Assembly (NCBI GenBank): GCA_002221725.1
Contig: NJFT01000171.1
Coordinates: 25,971-89,970 of the forward strand
Direction: 5' to 3'
DNA from: Scedosporium boydii
Lineage: Eukaryota > Ascomycota > Sordariomycetes > Microascales > Microascaceae
DNA: 64,000 nt
Below, piece by piece: positions 28,601 through 39,806 of the stretch. Numbering within the stretch: the first letter of the stretch is position 1; each line of letters opens with the position of its first letter. The notes under the pieces are model-generated. The model was not told the DNA's origin. It ran no database searches and saw only the letters and a program-made list of their open reading frames with translations. Made by a program: the position numbers and the translations under genes.

Positions 28601-29944
28601 ACTTCGATTTGCCCGCAAACGCACGAGACCCATTGCTGTCCGACCCCCAAAGTTGGTTTTTGGGGATTCACACGAGAGAGAGAAGAGCGAGAGAGAGACC
28701 CTTTCTTTCTCTCCCTCCTATTCGAGCTACTCGTGTAGTACATTTCCGCTAGCCCTAATCGCCATCCCTACCCTGGGCCAGGCCGCCCTGCCAGACCTTG
28801 GCCAGGTATGGATGCCATCGTGAACAGGAACGGGTAGAGGGATGTGTGCATTGAATAGATATAGCCTGCAGCCCTGCTCGATTACACCCGTAGCCACTCT
28901 TCCCAGACGAATTCCTCCGAGCCTTTTTCTTTTCTGAATGCATCAATATCATTCACTACTCCCTTGCCCTTCATTTCCTGTGGCTATGCGCCTGTCGTAT
29001 ACGCGGTTTGCAGAGCGCTAGAAGAAGCAGAAGCAGGAGAAGTAGGAGAAACGGAAGACAAGTTCCGCAAGGGAAACCTGAACTGACATTCCATTCACAC
29101 TGCCCACGATATTAAACAACACCAAAGAAAATATCCCGCACCTTGCCTCCGCATCGTCTCACTCTCGTACTTCCTGCTGCATCTCGATAAAGCAGGCGGC
29201 TTTTTTTTTGTCTTCCCTCCCTTTCTTCTTGTTCCTATTCTCGTTCCATTTTTCTTCTTCATCCTTGCATCAATTCCGGTTCCTTTTTTTTTTTTCTCTC
29301 TTCTAATTCTTCTCATCTTCATTTTGCTTCTTACTTTTTTCTCAAGTCGTACGCCGTTTCACTTTTCTTCGACACTTTTGCTTTTTGCGCATACTTACCG
29401 GCCATCCTCTTTTTTTCTGGTCGCTTCTTCCCGCCGCTGAACCCTTGAAAGAAGTGACACCGACTCGGGGGTTTCTCGTGTTCTTCTTTTTCTCTTTCAC
29501 TTCCTTCATAATTTGGACACGTTCGACGGAGGAATCACGATTTGGATCTGTTGAATCGACGCCCGACAAGCCGGTCTCATCGATCTCGAATCGAGGGAGA
29601 CTTACACGCACATCACATACACACATACGTACAACTCATACATACACCAACATCAACACCCCCAGCTCAAGCAGCTTTCGCATTCTCGCTCGCATCTGCC
29701 CGCGCATCTCTCTCCTACAATCCAACCGGGGCCGCCCAAAAAGAGGGCCGTCATACCCATCCACTCTCGTCATTCTACACGGTATCTTACACTCTGCCAA
29801 AAAACCATCCTCGACCTGGTCGCTACACTCCCGCACCGAAATACAATCCCTGATACCTCTCCTAAACGCCTCGCCGATCAACCCGAAACGGAAAACAACT
29901 ACCTGTTCAAAAATCAATTAAAGTGCACCCGCCACTCCGAGCCG
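22688..29944. other. Gene-poor interval of about 7.3 kb, pyrimidine-rich toward the right end
   Basis: No supportable coding gene was found. The left end should hold the promoter of the aspartic protease gene. Motif copies include TACTTCGTA/TACGAAGTA (23573, 25491, 28529), the ATCAATTGAT palindrome (24966, extended to the 16-bp palindrome GGGATCAATTGATCCC at 24963-24978; 25528) and a GACCAGACCAG tract at 28441-28471. From roughly 29.1 to 29.6 kb the plus strand is strongly C/T-rich with T-runs, as in long promoters or leaders of filamentous-fungal genes. It probably belongs to the small membrane-protein gene starting at 29945. Open frames here of up to 203 codons look like chance products of biased composition. 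Confidence 0.6.
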
Positions 29945-30262
29945 ATGTACATTCCCATCCCCCTCAGGCCCCGGGCCTTCGCCGGCCCGCTCCTCCAAAC
30001 CCGCCAATTCACCGGCAACGCGGCCCACGACACCAACATCACCATCGGCATCATCGTCGCCATCGTTCTCACCGTCTTCATCATCGGTGTCGGCGCCTTC
30101 ATGTACACCTATCGCGATTCGATCCGGTTTACGGCGCGACGGAGGAGGAAGAAGGGCGGTGTGAGAAGGAAGAGTACAGGGAGTAGTAAGAGTGCGAAGA
30201 GTTCGGATGGAGGAGGGGATGGGCCGCCGCCGCCGCCGCCTCCCCCTCCTCCTGGGGAGTGA
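29945..30262 (+). CDS. Small single-pass membrane protein with basic and polyproline tail
   Basis: An intronless frame of 105 aa. Residues ~32-54 form one clear membrane segment (ITIGIIVAIVLTVFIIGVGAF). It is preceded by an N-X-T site (NIT) and followed by a strongly basic stop-transfer stretch (RFTARRRRKK), a Ser/Lys-rich part and a polyproline run ending PPGE. The charge pattern predicts the short N-terminus outside or in the lumen and the basic tail in the cytosol. I do not recognise a named family; small proteins of this shape are common among uncharacterised fungal genes. The proline run is encoded by a CCG/CCT repeat at 30226-30255. The start is the first ATG of the frame after a long pyrimidine-rich leader. 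An upstream exon cannot be ruled out. Confidence 0.6.
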   Translation: MYIPIPLRPRAFAGPLLQTRQFTGNAAHDTNITIGIIVAIVLTVFIIGVGAFMYTYRDSIRFTARRRRKKGGVRRKSTGSSKSAKSSDGGGDGPPPPPPPPPPGE

Positions 30263-30779
30263 GGTCGGAGATGAGTGATTGATGGGAGGATTTTTGTATG
30301 TTTACGCAAGGTTTAAGGGGGGATGGAAAATGTAAATGTAGATTGGGGGTTTTGGGATATGCTTGGAGTTTACGTTCTTTTCTTTTCTTCTCCTTTTTTC
30401 TGATTTTCTTGTATAATTTTCTGTCTCTTCCATCTTCATGACTTTTATGGCTCATGGCTACGCTCTTTTTATAGGGGATCTTTTCTTCTTTTCATTTTTC
30501 TTTTCTTTTGTTTTCTTTCCTTCTATTGGGAAGGGTTGGATGGGGTTCGGAGGGCGCCTTGGTTTCCAAATAATATGAGATATGAGGGCATATGAGGGTA
30601 TGAAGGGTAATGATCGCCTACGATAATGAACCTACGAATGAGAGAATGATGCCTTTTCCAACCATATATCTTCATTCATACCGAAGTCTGCCTTGTTTTC
30701 TCTCTGCCCTCCCTCAGAGAAACGGTAACTCTAACCTCCAATGAAAGCACTGATAAAACCTAGCTCCCAGAGCACCACC
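30263..30779. other. Convergent 3' flanks of the two small membrane-protein genes
   Basis: T-rich, with TTTTCTT-type runs on the plus strand. No gene is seen. It presumably contains the 3' untranslated regions and polyadenylation signals of both flanking genes. Confidence 0.5.
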
Positions 30780-31385
30780 TCATGACGTCCTCCTCCTTCT
30801 CCTTCTCTCCCCTCCCGGCGGCACCAACCCATCAAAAGCCACCCCAGGAAACATCTCCCCACCAAAAGGCATCGCAGGCATCGCCTCCATGCCATTCATC
30901 CCATTTATCCCCACCGGCATCGGCACAGGCGGCGGTATCTCTCGCCTCCCCACCCTCCTCCTCTCCCTCCTCAGACACCGCCTCCTCCCCGACCCAGCTC
31001 GCCGCCGTCTATATATACCCCCATGACAATGTTGTCGTCTCCGACCCGTCGCCCCACGGCACTTATGATGAGAGTGTCCCTTCTCCTTGTGGTGATGCTT
31101 CTTCGTACAAGTATGCGTGTGGGAGTGTTCTTGGACGCGTTCGTGGATGTGGTGGTGTCTTCGCTGGTTTAGTCTGTGGCGGAGGCAGAAGTAGAGGATG
31201 AGGGTGATGAGGAGGGAGGCGAAGAGGAGGCCGGAGATCCAGGCTATTGCTGCTTTGGGGGAGGTTGCGCGGCGGAAGAGCGTCTTGCGGGATTCGGATG
31301 GGTTGGGTGGGAAGGTTGGAAGTTGGAGGGCTGTAGAGAGATGGATTGAGGGAAAACGATTAGTTGTATTCCATATTGGCGGCAT
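30780..31385 (-). CDS. Predicted His/Arg-rich single-pass membrane protein (start uncertain)
   Basis: An open frame of 201 codons. A hydrophobic segment at ~46-67 (AAIAWISGLLFASLLITLILYF) is followed by a basic, histidine-rich stretch (HHHIHERVQEHSHTHT), an Arg-rich region and a Pro/Met/Gly-rich C-terminal part ending in Arg residues. No family is recognised. The first 17 codons look like the 3' end of an intron: a CTAAT branch-like site, then pyrimidines, then CTACAG at the acceptor, with the exon starting at 31330. The real protein may therefore begin in an upstream exon I could not place. The shape parallels the convergent neighbour at 29945: short N-terminus, one membrane span, basic tail. 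The basic low-complexity tail could also mean that part of the frame is not translated. Confidence 0.42.
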   Translation of the reverse strand: MPPIWNTTNRFPSIHLSTALQLPTFPPNPSESRKTLFRRATSPKAAIAWISGLLFASLLITLILYFCLRHRLNQRRHHHIHERVQEHSHTHTCTKKHHHKEKGHSHHKCRGATGRRRQHCHGGIYRRRRAGSGRRRCLRRERRRVGRREIPPPVPMPVGINGMNGMEAMPAMPFGGEMFPGVAFDGLVPPGGERRRRRRTS

Positions 31386-32200
31386 TTCGTTTTTATCTCA
31401 GTATAAGTCTTTTGATGAGGATTATTCTCTTGAGTTTTCATGGAACTTGGTATCCGAGTGTTGAAGAGGAAGAAGTAAGTCGTTCTTGAACACACGGCGC
31501 GTGGAGAGCATCTCCTCCACGCGATCCGGATCCCACTGAGTCAATCATTCTTTTTTCTAGTTTGCTGGATACGCGAGACGGACGCAAATATTCAGAAAAT
31601 GGTAAATGGAATTTTACGCGTTGTTTCCGTGTTTCTCTTCGCGAAGGGATTCCATCTGGCCATGGAGTTTCACGTTTCCCTACTTCCAAACCAATCGTGC
31701 TTTTGCCTCTCCGCCAGGACCACCGTTTCGGGATATACGAACGAAAGATACCCTTAATGATCACCCGGTTCCCTGGGATGGGTCATGATTGAAACTAGAT
31801 GTGGATTGAAGAGAAAACATTATGGGATGGTGATGAGTTTGCTTTTAGTAGATGCACACCATCTTGCTGGAGGGAGTCATGGGGGGATACGCAAACGTCC
31901 AAACAACTCACTCCAAGCACAAGTTCACGGCAAGCAAGAGGGCACAAAGACAAATATAGAAAAAACCCTTTTCAGGTTCCCTTTTTTCTATCCTTTTTCT
32001 AATTTTCAGTTCGGGGTAAAGGGGGGAGAGACGGGGACTTTTCTCAAAGGGACATCGTCCTTTTCTCTAACCGTACCAAGAATCACCAAAACATTCTTCC
32101 AAAGACCCAAATCCAACCCGCTTCCAATCCCCAAACACCGCGATCATCGACATCAAAACTTCCATTCTCCATTTATAATCTCATTCAGAAACCAAACACA
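31386..32200. other. Intergenic region between the His/Arg-rich gene and the IWSDPK-repeat gene
   Basis: About 0.8 kb with no supportable complete gene. It may contain the missing 5' exon of the minus-strand gene to its left and the 3' untranslated region of the gene to its right. Confidence 0.4.
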
Positions 32201-33848
32201 TTAAAGGAGGGAAGGCAACAGGCGAATCTCACTCGAGTTCAACTGTCCACTGACCTGGGTAAGAATAGCCCAACCCGTAGCCTGAGCCTTCAGAACCGTA
32301 ATAGTACGGTTGCTATTCTCACCCGCGCCGACCTCGTAACGGATAACAACGGCGCCGACGGGGCAGGTCTCTCCAGCAGCTCCAAGGGTGGTGCCTTGCT
32401 GAGGGACGTGCTGCGCGTGGTTGGCTTGGACGATGAGCACGTCGGGAACATCGGTGGAGGCGCCGGCGGTGGCGACCTGAGAAACGTCCTGGTCGTCCGA
32501 AGGGGCGGAAGAGGTCTCGTCGCTAGCCGCGGCCGCGCTGTCGTCCGTCTCGGGCTGGCACTGGTCGGATTGGACCTCAGAGTCCACGGCCGTTCGCAAG
32601 TCGCCGTCGACCCAGTCGACCCAAGTGGGGGAATCGGCGCCGTCTTCGTACCATCCGCCGAATTGTTCGCTGTCGGTCAAGTCGTCGCAACAGGTAGTTT
32701 CGTCCTCGTCACCAAAAGTATCCCAGCTGTTGTTGGTGCTGAGGTCCCAGCCATAGTCGGTGTCGTCATCGACAGCGGGAACACAGCCCTCGGAATCATC
32801 CATCTCTTCCTGCTCCCACGAATATCGTTCGACGGCCCGGTCAAGTTGGAACCAAAGGGGGTCCTTCATCAAATCGTACTCCATGACGGTCTTCGGATCA
32901 GACCAGATGTCGGAGACGGGCTTGTGAGCGACCTCCTGGTGGAGGTGAATACGGTGCTTGGGGGAATCAAAGTCATTGTACCACGAGAATTGATGAACAA
33001 CTCGATCAAGTTGGAACAAAAGCGGATCCTTGACCAAGTCATGCTCCATGACGGTCTTCGGGTCAGACCAGATGTCATTGGTCTGGCGGCGAGAGACGTT
33101 GTCCCTGATACGTTGAGGAGTGGGAGCCTTGGCGCCAGAACCTTCCTCCTCCAAAGGCAGCAGCTCCAACAGAGGGCGTAGGTCGTATTCCATCGTACGC
33201 TTCGGGTCGGTCCAGATGCCGGTGGCCTCGTCATCCCGGTGGCCATCGCGATCGAAAACCTTCCTTTTGCGCGTAAGGCTGAAACTGGGATCAAAGAAGG
33301 GATAGCTGAACAGGCGAGGGGGATAAGCTGGGCGATCGCAATCAAGATGACCGAAAGTGGCGCCCTCGGGTTTGGCACGGTTGATATGATCCTGGTTGGC
33401 ATTGCCCCGAGAGAACTCGGGGAACTGCACGAAGCCTAGCAACGCAGTAGAAAGATGAAGTTAGACAATCAGAGTACCCCCAATAAAGGCGAAGATCAAT
33501 ACGCTTACCTTGGCCTCCAGTAAGAGCAGGGGGTTCCTCGTCCTTGGTCGAAGAAGAACCATTGACATGACCCGAAGAGTTAAGCTTACTCTGGTCTGCA
33601 ACAAGGGCAGGAAGTTCCTCGCCCTCAGTCAAGGAAGAACCACCAAGGCGATCATAGGGGCCCGTAGAAAGGTCATAGCCCACCTTGTTTGGGCCATAGA
33701 CTTGAATGTTGGTGGCAAAATGAGTGGGACGGCCAGCCTGGTTAGGGTACATCTTCGAACGATAAAGGTCGACGAGACCAGGGAACCCGGAAGAAGAGTC
33801 TCGCTGGGGTCGCGAAGGATGGTTGGAAGATGTATGAGGCACCTTCAT
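32201..33848 (-). CDS. Uncharacterised acidic protein with three IW(S/T)DPK repeats
   Basis: Two exons, 33848-33509 and 33435-32201, with GTAAGC donor and GCTAG acceptor, giving 524 aa. I recognise no family. There is no signal peptide or membrane segment. Two short repeats near residues 70-113 share the pattern GSS-T-x-x-EE-x-PAL-x-x-x-Q. Then come three copies of a larger unit with core IW(S/T)DPK(R/T)(T/V)ME(Y/H)DL. Copies two and three continue with KDPL-x-FQLDR and an aromatic SW-containing tail. The next ~150 residues are very acidic and rich in Asp, Ser and Trp. The C-terminal ~70 residues are neutral with beta-like character (CPVGAVVIRYEVGAG). The gene lies 0.57 kb downstream of RAD5 on the same strand but shows no functional link to it. 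Clean splicing and amino-acid-level repeat conservation argue for a real protein. Confidence 0.8.
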
Positions 33849-34420
33849 GATGAGTGGTTAATGGTGAAGGGAATCAAGTAATCGATATCAATGAGGAATT
33901 TGTGATTTGGGTGAAGAATGTAGATGTTATGTTTTGGTCAAAGGGAGTTGAAAAGGGAGAGTTCGCGGGAGGGAAGAATCCTTTAAATAGGTTTTCGAAA
34001 GGGGTCCCAATCACCCAGAAACCATGATGTGCCACTTCGCATGGAGTAAATAACCAAGTGAATCATGGGAAGTGATTGTCAAAAGGCGCCTGGAGCTATT
34101 GTCAATAATCACAATAGAGCAACTGAAGCTGGTGGTGGAGCAGGAGCCATGATACCCATGGCCTTCCCATTTAGGAGTGGAATAGATTCGGAATCATGAG
34201 AATTGGAGCAAGGAGCCTCAAGGAAGTCGCTCTTTCCCAAAAGGAACGAGACTCGGATCGCATTGTTCGATATTTGAAACTTGCCTCAAGTTTGGAACTA
34301 GAGTATGAAGGTGAAGGATGGAGAAGAGTGAGGACAGAAGATTGGATGATGGCCAGGCCGTCTATTCACCTCGTTTCCCATGCGTCTATGTCTATCACCG
34401 CGATCCCATGCTGCATTACC
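33849..34420. promoter_or_regulatory. Promoter region of the IWSDPK-repeat gene and 3' flank of RAD5
   Basis: A stretch of 572 bp between two minus-strand genes. No open frame of interest. No specific site is assigned. Confidence 0.45.
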
Positions 34421-37400
34421 TCAACTAAGAAGATCCTTGATATCCTCAATCCTCTGGAGCCGCTTCTCCTCGTCGCTCATCATACCCAGAGACGACGCAC
34501 TGCAGACTAAGTTAGCAAACATCTCCCAAGAAGCACCCAGGGGAAAGGAGGAAAGGAAACTCACATAAACTTCTTCCGCTCCTGCACCTTCAACATCCTC
34601 TCCTCCACACTATTCTGCACAATAAACCTAAAAACCTTCACCTCCCCTTCCTGCCCCATCCTATGTACCCGATCGATCGCCTGCGCCTCCACAGCAAAGC
34701 TCCACCACGGATCCATCATGTACACCCTCTGCGCCGACGTCAAGTTCAACCCCACGCCACCTGCCTTCAGGCTGATTAGCAAGATGGTAAACTTGCTCGC
34801 CTCGCGAAACTGGGAGAGCACGGCGGCGCGTGCCTTCTGCGACATCGACCCGTCGAGCCTGAGGAACTTCATGTTGGCCTTTTGGAGAGCCGGCTCGATG
34901 AGCGAGAGGAATGAGGTGAATTGGCTGAAGACGACGGATTTCATCCGCGGGTGCTCCTTGCGCAGCTCGCGGAGGTTGCGGATGAGGACCATCACTTTGG
35001 ACGAGGAGTCGCTGGATCCGACGCGCTGGAGGCTGATGCGCGCTTTCCCGTGAATCGGGTCGATCTCGTCCTCGTGGCGGATCACCTCGAATAGGTCACG
35101 CATGTTGATAGGCTCGCGGCAGTGCACGCATCTGGGCACTTTCTCTCGGGAGATCTCGTGCTTCATGTACTGCAGCAGACACTTCTTGCACGCTGAATGC
35201 CAGCACCCCGTCACCGTCTGCTCAATCATGGGCTCCTCGGCGCAAATCGGACACTCGAGGCTGGCTTCCTTTCGAATCTGCTCCAACACATGTGCTCCGT
35301 ACGTAGCACCGGGCTTCGACTGGTCCGCAATATCGGCTGCGAACTTTTGAACCAGGACATCCAGATCCATATCGTCAGCGAGTCCGGCGGCGGCATCAGC
35401 TGCGGCCGCTGCGCTCGCTGCCTCTTCCTCTTCGGCCACGATGTCCCGGTTCCGGATCAGGATGGGATGACAGCAGGTTTGCCTCAAGCGAATAATTTGT
35501 GCAAACAGACTGGCATACGCTTTCATTACCGTCCCCGAAGCCATATTATTATCCAATGTGTTCTTGGCCCTCGTGAAGACGTAGTTGTAAATCTCTCTCT
35601 CGGCTTCGGAGAGCTCAACTTTGACAATCTCAACGTGCTTCGGTGGAAGGGGTACAAGTCTACACAGCTAGTTAGTGGATCATTCTTACCTTGCCTCCAA
35701 CTCTTCCCCAGAGTTATAAGGCGTTATACTTACGGCTTCCCGTCAGGCGTCTTCATATCCTTCGTCCTCCTCATCACTAGCGGCTCAAGCACCGTCTGAA
35801 CAACATCCAGCGCCCGCACAAAGTTCTTAGATTCGAACGGCAGCGTAATGAACGTCCTCCAGAATGAAAAGTTGTTCCACGGCTCGACACCCAGAAACCG
35901 GACGAGGCTGAACAAATCCTCGAGTCGATTGACAATGGGTGTTCCCGTCAGAACCCACCTGTGATCGGCGGCAAGCGCATAGCAGGCCTTCGATGTCTTG
36001 GATCTCCGGTTCTTGATGGTATGCGCCTCGTCGAGGATGATGCGCAGGAAGTTGAGGGAAAATAAGCCGTGGTGTTGCGACTTGTCTCCTTTCCTCGCGA
36101 GGATCTGGCTAAACTCGGAGAGCACTGTTCCGTAGCTCGTGATAACTACGTCCGGCGCCGACGCTGCGCTATCCTCGCAGCACAGGGTTTGAAGATTGCA
36201 GTTCTTTTCACTGCCATAATAGACCAAGACCCTGATGGTTCCCTCCTTGGACGCTTTTTCAGCTTCACTGTGCCACTGCGCAAGAAGCGACATGGGAGCA
36301 ATAACTAGGGTAGTGTGTGGAGCTCGAAGCACCTCGCTTTCACCTAGAGGTGGTGATCGAAGTTGCTGAAGAGAGGAAAGTCCAGTCTTCGGACGGACTC
36401 TCTCATAAGGCCTATGGGAGTGAATCAAGCTGAGCATTTGGATGGTCTTCCCAAGACCCATCTCATCGGCCAGGATGCCGCCAAGGCAGTGTTGTTCCTG
36501 GGCCGGGAATATGAGCGTCATCTCTCCAGAGTAAGGGTTCATGTAGAACTTTTCTTGCCCTTCAAACACGGGAAGATCCTTGTCGTCAGCATCCTTCAGA
36601 GGCCAGGTATACTCTTCCCACAACGGGTGCAACGAAGGTTCTCGGTTGCCTTGTTCGCCTCGTTCCTTGTTGAGCATCCAATAAAGAGCCTGTTTCTGGT
36701 AAGGGCGTAGTTCGAGGGCAAACGTATCCGAAGGCTCAGCTTCTGGAGTGTTGAAGTCAAAGGATTGGGCTTTTCGGTAGAGGGCATCTAGCTGGTCTTG
36801 CTCGAGCTCCTCGCCTTCTTCGGACTCGTCGGGGGGAGTCGAAGGCGTACCGCTACCATCCCTATGATGCGCGGTTAGTGACTAAAATTCTAGCAGCCAT
36901 AAGAGCAGTTGAAACAAACGCACCTTCCATTGGGCTTAGGCAACTCCTTTGCTTTCTTCTCATCCAACTCAGCAGCATCAAGCAATCCTTGGCGCTGCTG
37001 TCTTGCGTCGGCAGCGTTGAGAGTAGAAGGAAGAACGTTTATTTCCTGAAAGAGCCTTACAAGAGCCACTTGCCTCAAGCGAAGTTCCTTCTCTTGGGTA
37101 GTCTCCTCTTCCTCCTTAAAGCTAACGGTAATGTCATCTGAAGGATGTAATACCTTGGCTTGGAAGGCAGAGGGCAGTAGATAAACTCTCAGCTGCAAGA
37201 ATACAGTATCATTTGTCCTTAACCGTTCCGGCGCATAGACGCAGGTCCCTTCGAACTTGCAAATCCCCTGATCCATCAGCGTCGAAACCCAATTGGCGGT
37301 CTCCTTGGATAGCCTTCCCAGCTCCGTCCCCGCCGAGTTGGTAAATCGGACAATGACATCAACGCGTCTCGCAGCAGCGGCCGTCATCCGGGCGGTAACT

Positions 37401-38101
37401 AGAGGGACGCCGATCCTCGTCTGGCCCTTTGGGGTTGTTTGGGGTAATTGTATCTTTTGTCGCTCGATTTTCACGAGGTCGCCATGTCTTAACATGTTGT
37501 AGCCACTCCGGGTTGCCCACCCTTCGACCCCAAAAGCGCCGATGTACCTTGGCTGCTGTTTCGACCGTTGGGGAAGCACGCCAGTCTCGGCTCCTATCGT
37601 CGATGGCGCGGCAGGCGCCGAAACTGTGGACTTGGTCCTCGACGCCGCAGGTTTCTTGTATTTCTCCCAGGTTCCGTCAAAGTACATGTTAACAGCCCTT
37701 TCGAGGTTTCCATGGCTGTGTTCTCTGATTATGTCTATGACACCCGGCTCTACTTTGTGACCGATAAAAGTCTCAAACATTCCCTCATCAAAAGCCACTG
37801 ACGAAGATTCATGCTGTAGAGTAGGCGCGGGCGGTTCGGATTTCGGGGGAGTGGCACGTCGCGGAGCATGGTGGTCACCGTTGTGAAGCGGAGGGAGGCG
37901 AGAGGCAGGAAGAGGTGAAGACTGAGCTATCGGGAGTGCAGGCTCACTCGGTAGTATTGGGTCCTGAAAGAAGCGTTCTGGAACTGGGAGGCTACTACTC
38001 GGGGGACTCGAGTCGCCGGTTCGGTCGAGACCGTGACCGCCATATTCGCCAGTAAGGCGCTGCTTCTTCGCAGGACGTTCTGGGGAATCCACGTCTACCA
38101 T
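34421..38101 (-). CDS. RAD5: DNA repair helicase / ubiquitin ligase Rad5 (HIRAN-SNF2-RING)
   Basis: Four exons, 38101-36924, 36861-35734, 35659-34565 and 34499-34421, giving 1159 aa, the usual size for Rad5. The N-terminal part is Ser/Pro-rich with a UBA-like stretch (IREHSHGNLERAVNMYF). A HIRAN domain starts near RYIGAFGVEGWATRSG. The SNF2 ATPase follows with Walker A GLGKT at ~528-532 and the DEAH box at ~670-673. A C3HC4 RING finger at ~905-949 (CPICAEEP to CVHC) sits inside the helicase, and the helicase C-terminal domain (VFSQFTSFL, QAIDRVHRMGQ) runs to ~1133. This order is diagnostic of Rad5/HLTF. Rad5 is known to poly-ubiquitinate PCNA with Mms2-Ubc13 and remodel stalled forks for error-free damage tolerance in the nucleus. 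The ATG at 38101 is used because upstream codons of the frame have no ATG. It shares a 515-bp divergent promoter with the NDUFAF6-like gene. Confidence 0.97.
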
Positions 38102-38616
38102 GGTTCCCACAGACGTCAAAGTTTGTGGGTATTCAATTTGTATTCAAGACTCGGGGTTTCCAAATCGCGATGTGGAACTTCTTCATGGAGAATGGGCAGG
38201 CTGCACCTGAACATCGAGGCTTTGTCTGCTTCGCCACGGTCAGTTCGGGAGACGCGACAAAATTATGGAAGACGCGATGCCCCGCGAACCCACTAATCCG
38301 GAATCAGGTGACTTTAATGTTCCACTGATCGATGATTCTTAGTGGGCCCAATTAGCGCGGTGTTGAGCTGTTTACAGCGGTTGAGATACTCCGTGACGAC
38401 CTGGGCTGGCCTATCACAAGCTGGACATTTCAGCATTCCCAGCTGGCGGCTCTGGACGAGCTCTGGTGCTGTCACAATTTTTGTCAATCGAGAATATTAG
38501 TGAAGAAGCACCTCAACTTCTCCCTCCGTCGTGACGTCAATCGACAGCACCACCTACTTAAACACCCATTTGCTTGTCACCATGGGACCCTGAACCGTCG
38601 ATGTAGCTCTCCTCTA
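38102..38616. promoter_or_regulatory. Divergent promoter of RAD5 and the NDUFAF6-like gene
   Basis: A 515-bp gap between two start codons facing away from each other, so both promoters and leaders must fit here. The only sharply defined site I note is the CRE-like octamer at 38532-38539. Confidence 0.6.
38532..38539. promoter_or_regulatory. CRE/ATF-like octamer TGACGTCA
   Basis: A perfect palindromic TGACGTCA 78 bp before the NDUFAF6-like ATG and ~430 bp before the RAD5 ATG. It matches the bZIP ATF/CREB consensus known to mediate stress responses in fungi. Binding here is inference, and at this distance it may lie in a transcribed leader. Confidence 0.35.
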
Positions 38617-39806
38617 ATGTATCATCAGTCAATTATACGTGGCGGCCTCAGAAGGCTGGCTAGATCTCGGCCGACAGGGTGCCGCCACTTTGCGACGGAT
38701 GCAGATGTCGTCGAAGCCAAGAACTACTGCGTGAAGCAGATTGCGTGTGTATCTACCCTCACTCCACCCCAATGGCCAGCCTGCTATACCTAACGACGCC
38801 CCTCTTTTGCTAACGTCTATTTGAAATCCGCAGTTTGGCAGATCGCCAGGCTTTTCTCATTCGACAGTTCGTCCCTCCACCAGTCCAAGACGTCTACGAT
38901 GCACTCCGAACCCTAAACCTCGAGCTTGTGCGCCTCCCCGAGACCGTTTCCAACCCTACACTCGGCCAGATGCGCATACAATTCTGGCGCGAATCCATCG
39001 ACAAGACCTTCGCCGGAACCCCACCCCGCGAACCCATATGTCTCCTCCTCCGCAAGGCCCTCGACGACCTCGAAGCGAGGTCCGGACCCTCGGCGCAGAA
39101 ATCGCTCAAGTTCTGGATCTCGAGGTTAATAAAGACCCGGGAGCGCCACATGACTAACCGACCCTACCCATCCCTCGCATCCCTCGAAGACTACGCCGAA
39201 AACACCTACTCTACCCTCATGTACGCCACTCTCGCCGCCATTCCCATGCGCTCCATGCACGTGGACCACCTAGCCAGTCATATCGGCAAAGCCTGTGGCA
39301 TCACCGCCGTGATCCGCGGCATTCCTATCCTGGCCGCTCCTCCGCCACCCACCGGAGCCAACTCCGGCTTCGACAACACCGTCCGCCGCGATCCCGCACT
39401 CCTCCTCCCTCTCGACGTCCTCGCCGAATGCAACGTCACCGAAGAATCCGTCTTCCGTCAAGGTCCGGAAGCGCCCGGCTTTCGCGACGCCGTCTTCAAG
39501 GTCGCCACGCGCGCAAACGACCACCTGATCACGGCGCGCGAGATGCTTAAGAATCTCCAGGCTGGTCGCCTCGCCGATCACGCCTACGAACACGAGGGTG
39601 AGCTCGAAGAGCACATCTACGACGAGCAAGGGGACGGGGACGTTGCGAGGGATGTCCGGAGAGCGTTTGGCGTGCTGCTTGAGGCGGTGCCGGCGGAGGA
39701 TTATCTGCTTGCGCTGCAGAAGAAGGATTTTGATCCGTTTGCGGTGAAGCCGGGGTGGAAGCTTCCTTGGAGGATATGGCGAGCACTAAGGAAGTTGGAG
39801 TTTTAG
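38617..39806 (+). CDS. Mitochondrial complex I assembly factor, squalene/phytoene-synthase fold (NDUFAF6-like)
   Basis: Two exons, 38617-38744 and 38834-39806, giving 366 aa. The donor is GTGTGT and the acceptor CCGCAG. The N-terminus is Arg/Ser-rich without acids (MYHQSIIRGGLRRLARSRPTG), typical of a mitochondrial presequence. The body matches the squalene/phytoene synthase family (AKNYCVKQIALADRQAFLIRQFVPP, LRIQFWRESID-like MRIQFWRESIDKTF, YAENTYSTLMYATLA, IGKACGITAVIRGIP). The DxxxD-type motifs of true prenyl synthases are not evident, which fits the non-enzymatic assembly-factor branch. NDUFAF6 is known to act in early NADH dehydrogenase assembly in the matrix. Upstream GTG-initiated extension of exon 1 is not needed. 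Confidence 0.9.

Noticed and set aside
28141..28752. 203-codon plus-strand frame
   Set aside because: Composition follows the local C/T-rich DNA. There is no domain, and frames overlap on both strands.
29385..29921. 178-codon plus-strand frame just before the small membrane-protein gene
   Set aside because: Low-complexity Ser/Thr/Phe content from pyrimidine-rich leader DNA; no family match.
32396..33181. 261-codon plus-strand frame
   Set aside because: It is the antisense shadow of exon 2 of the IWSDPK-repeat gene, which has correct splicing and repeats on the minus strand.
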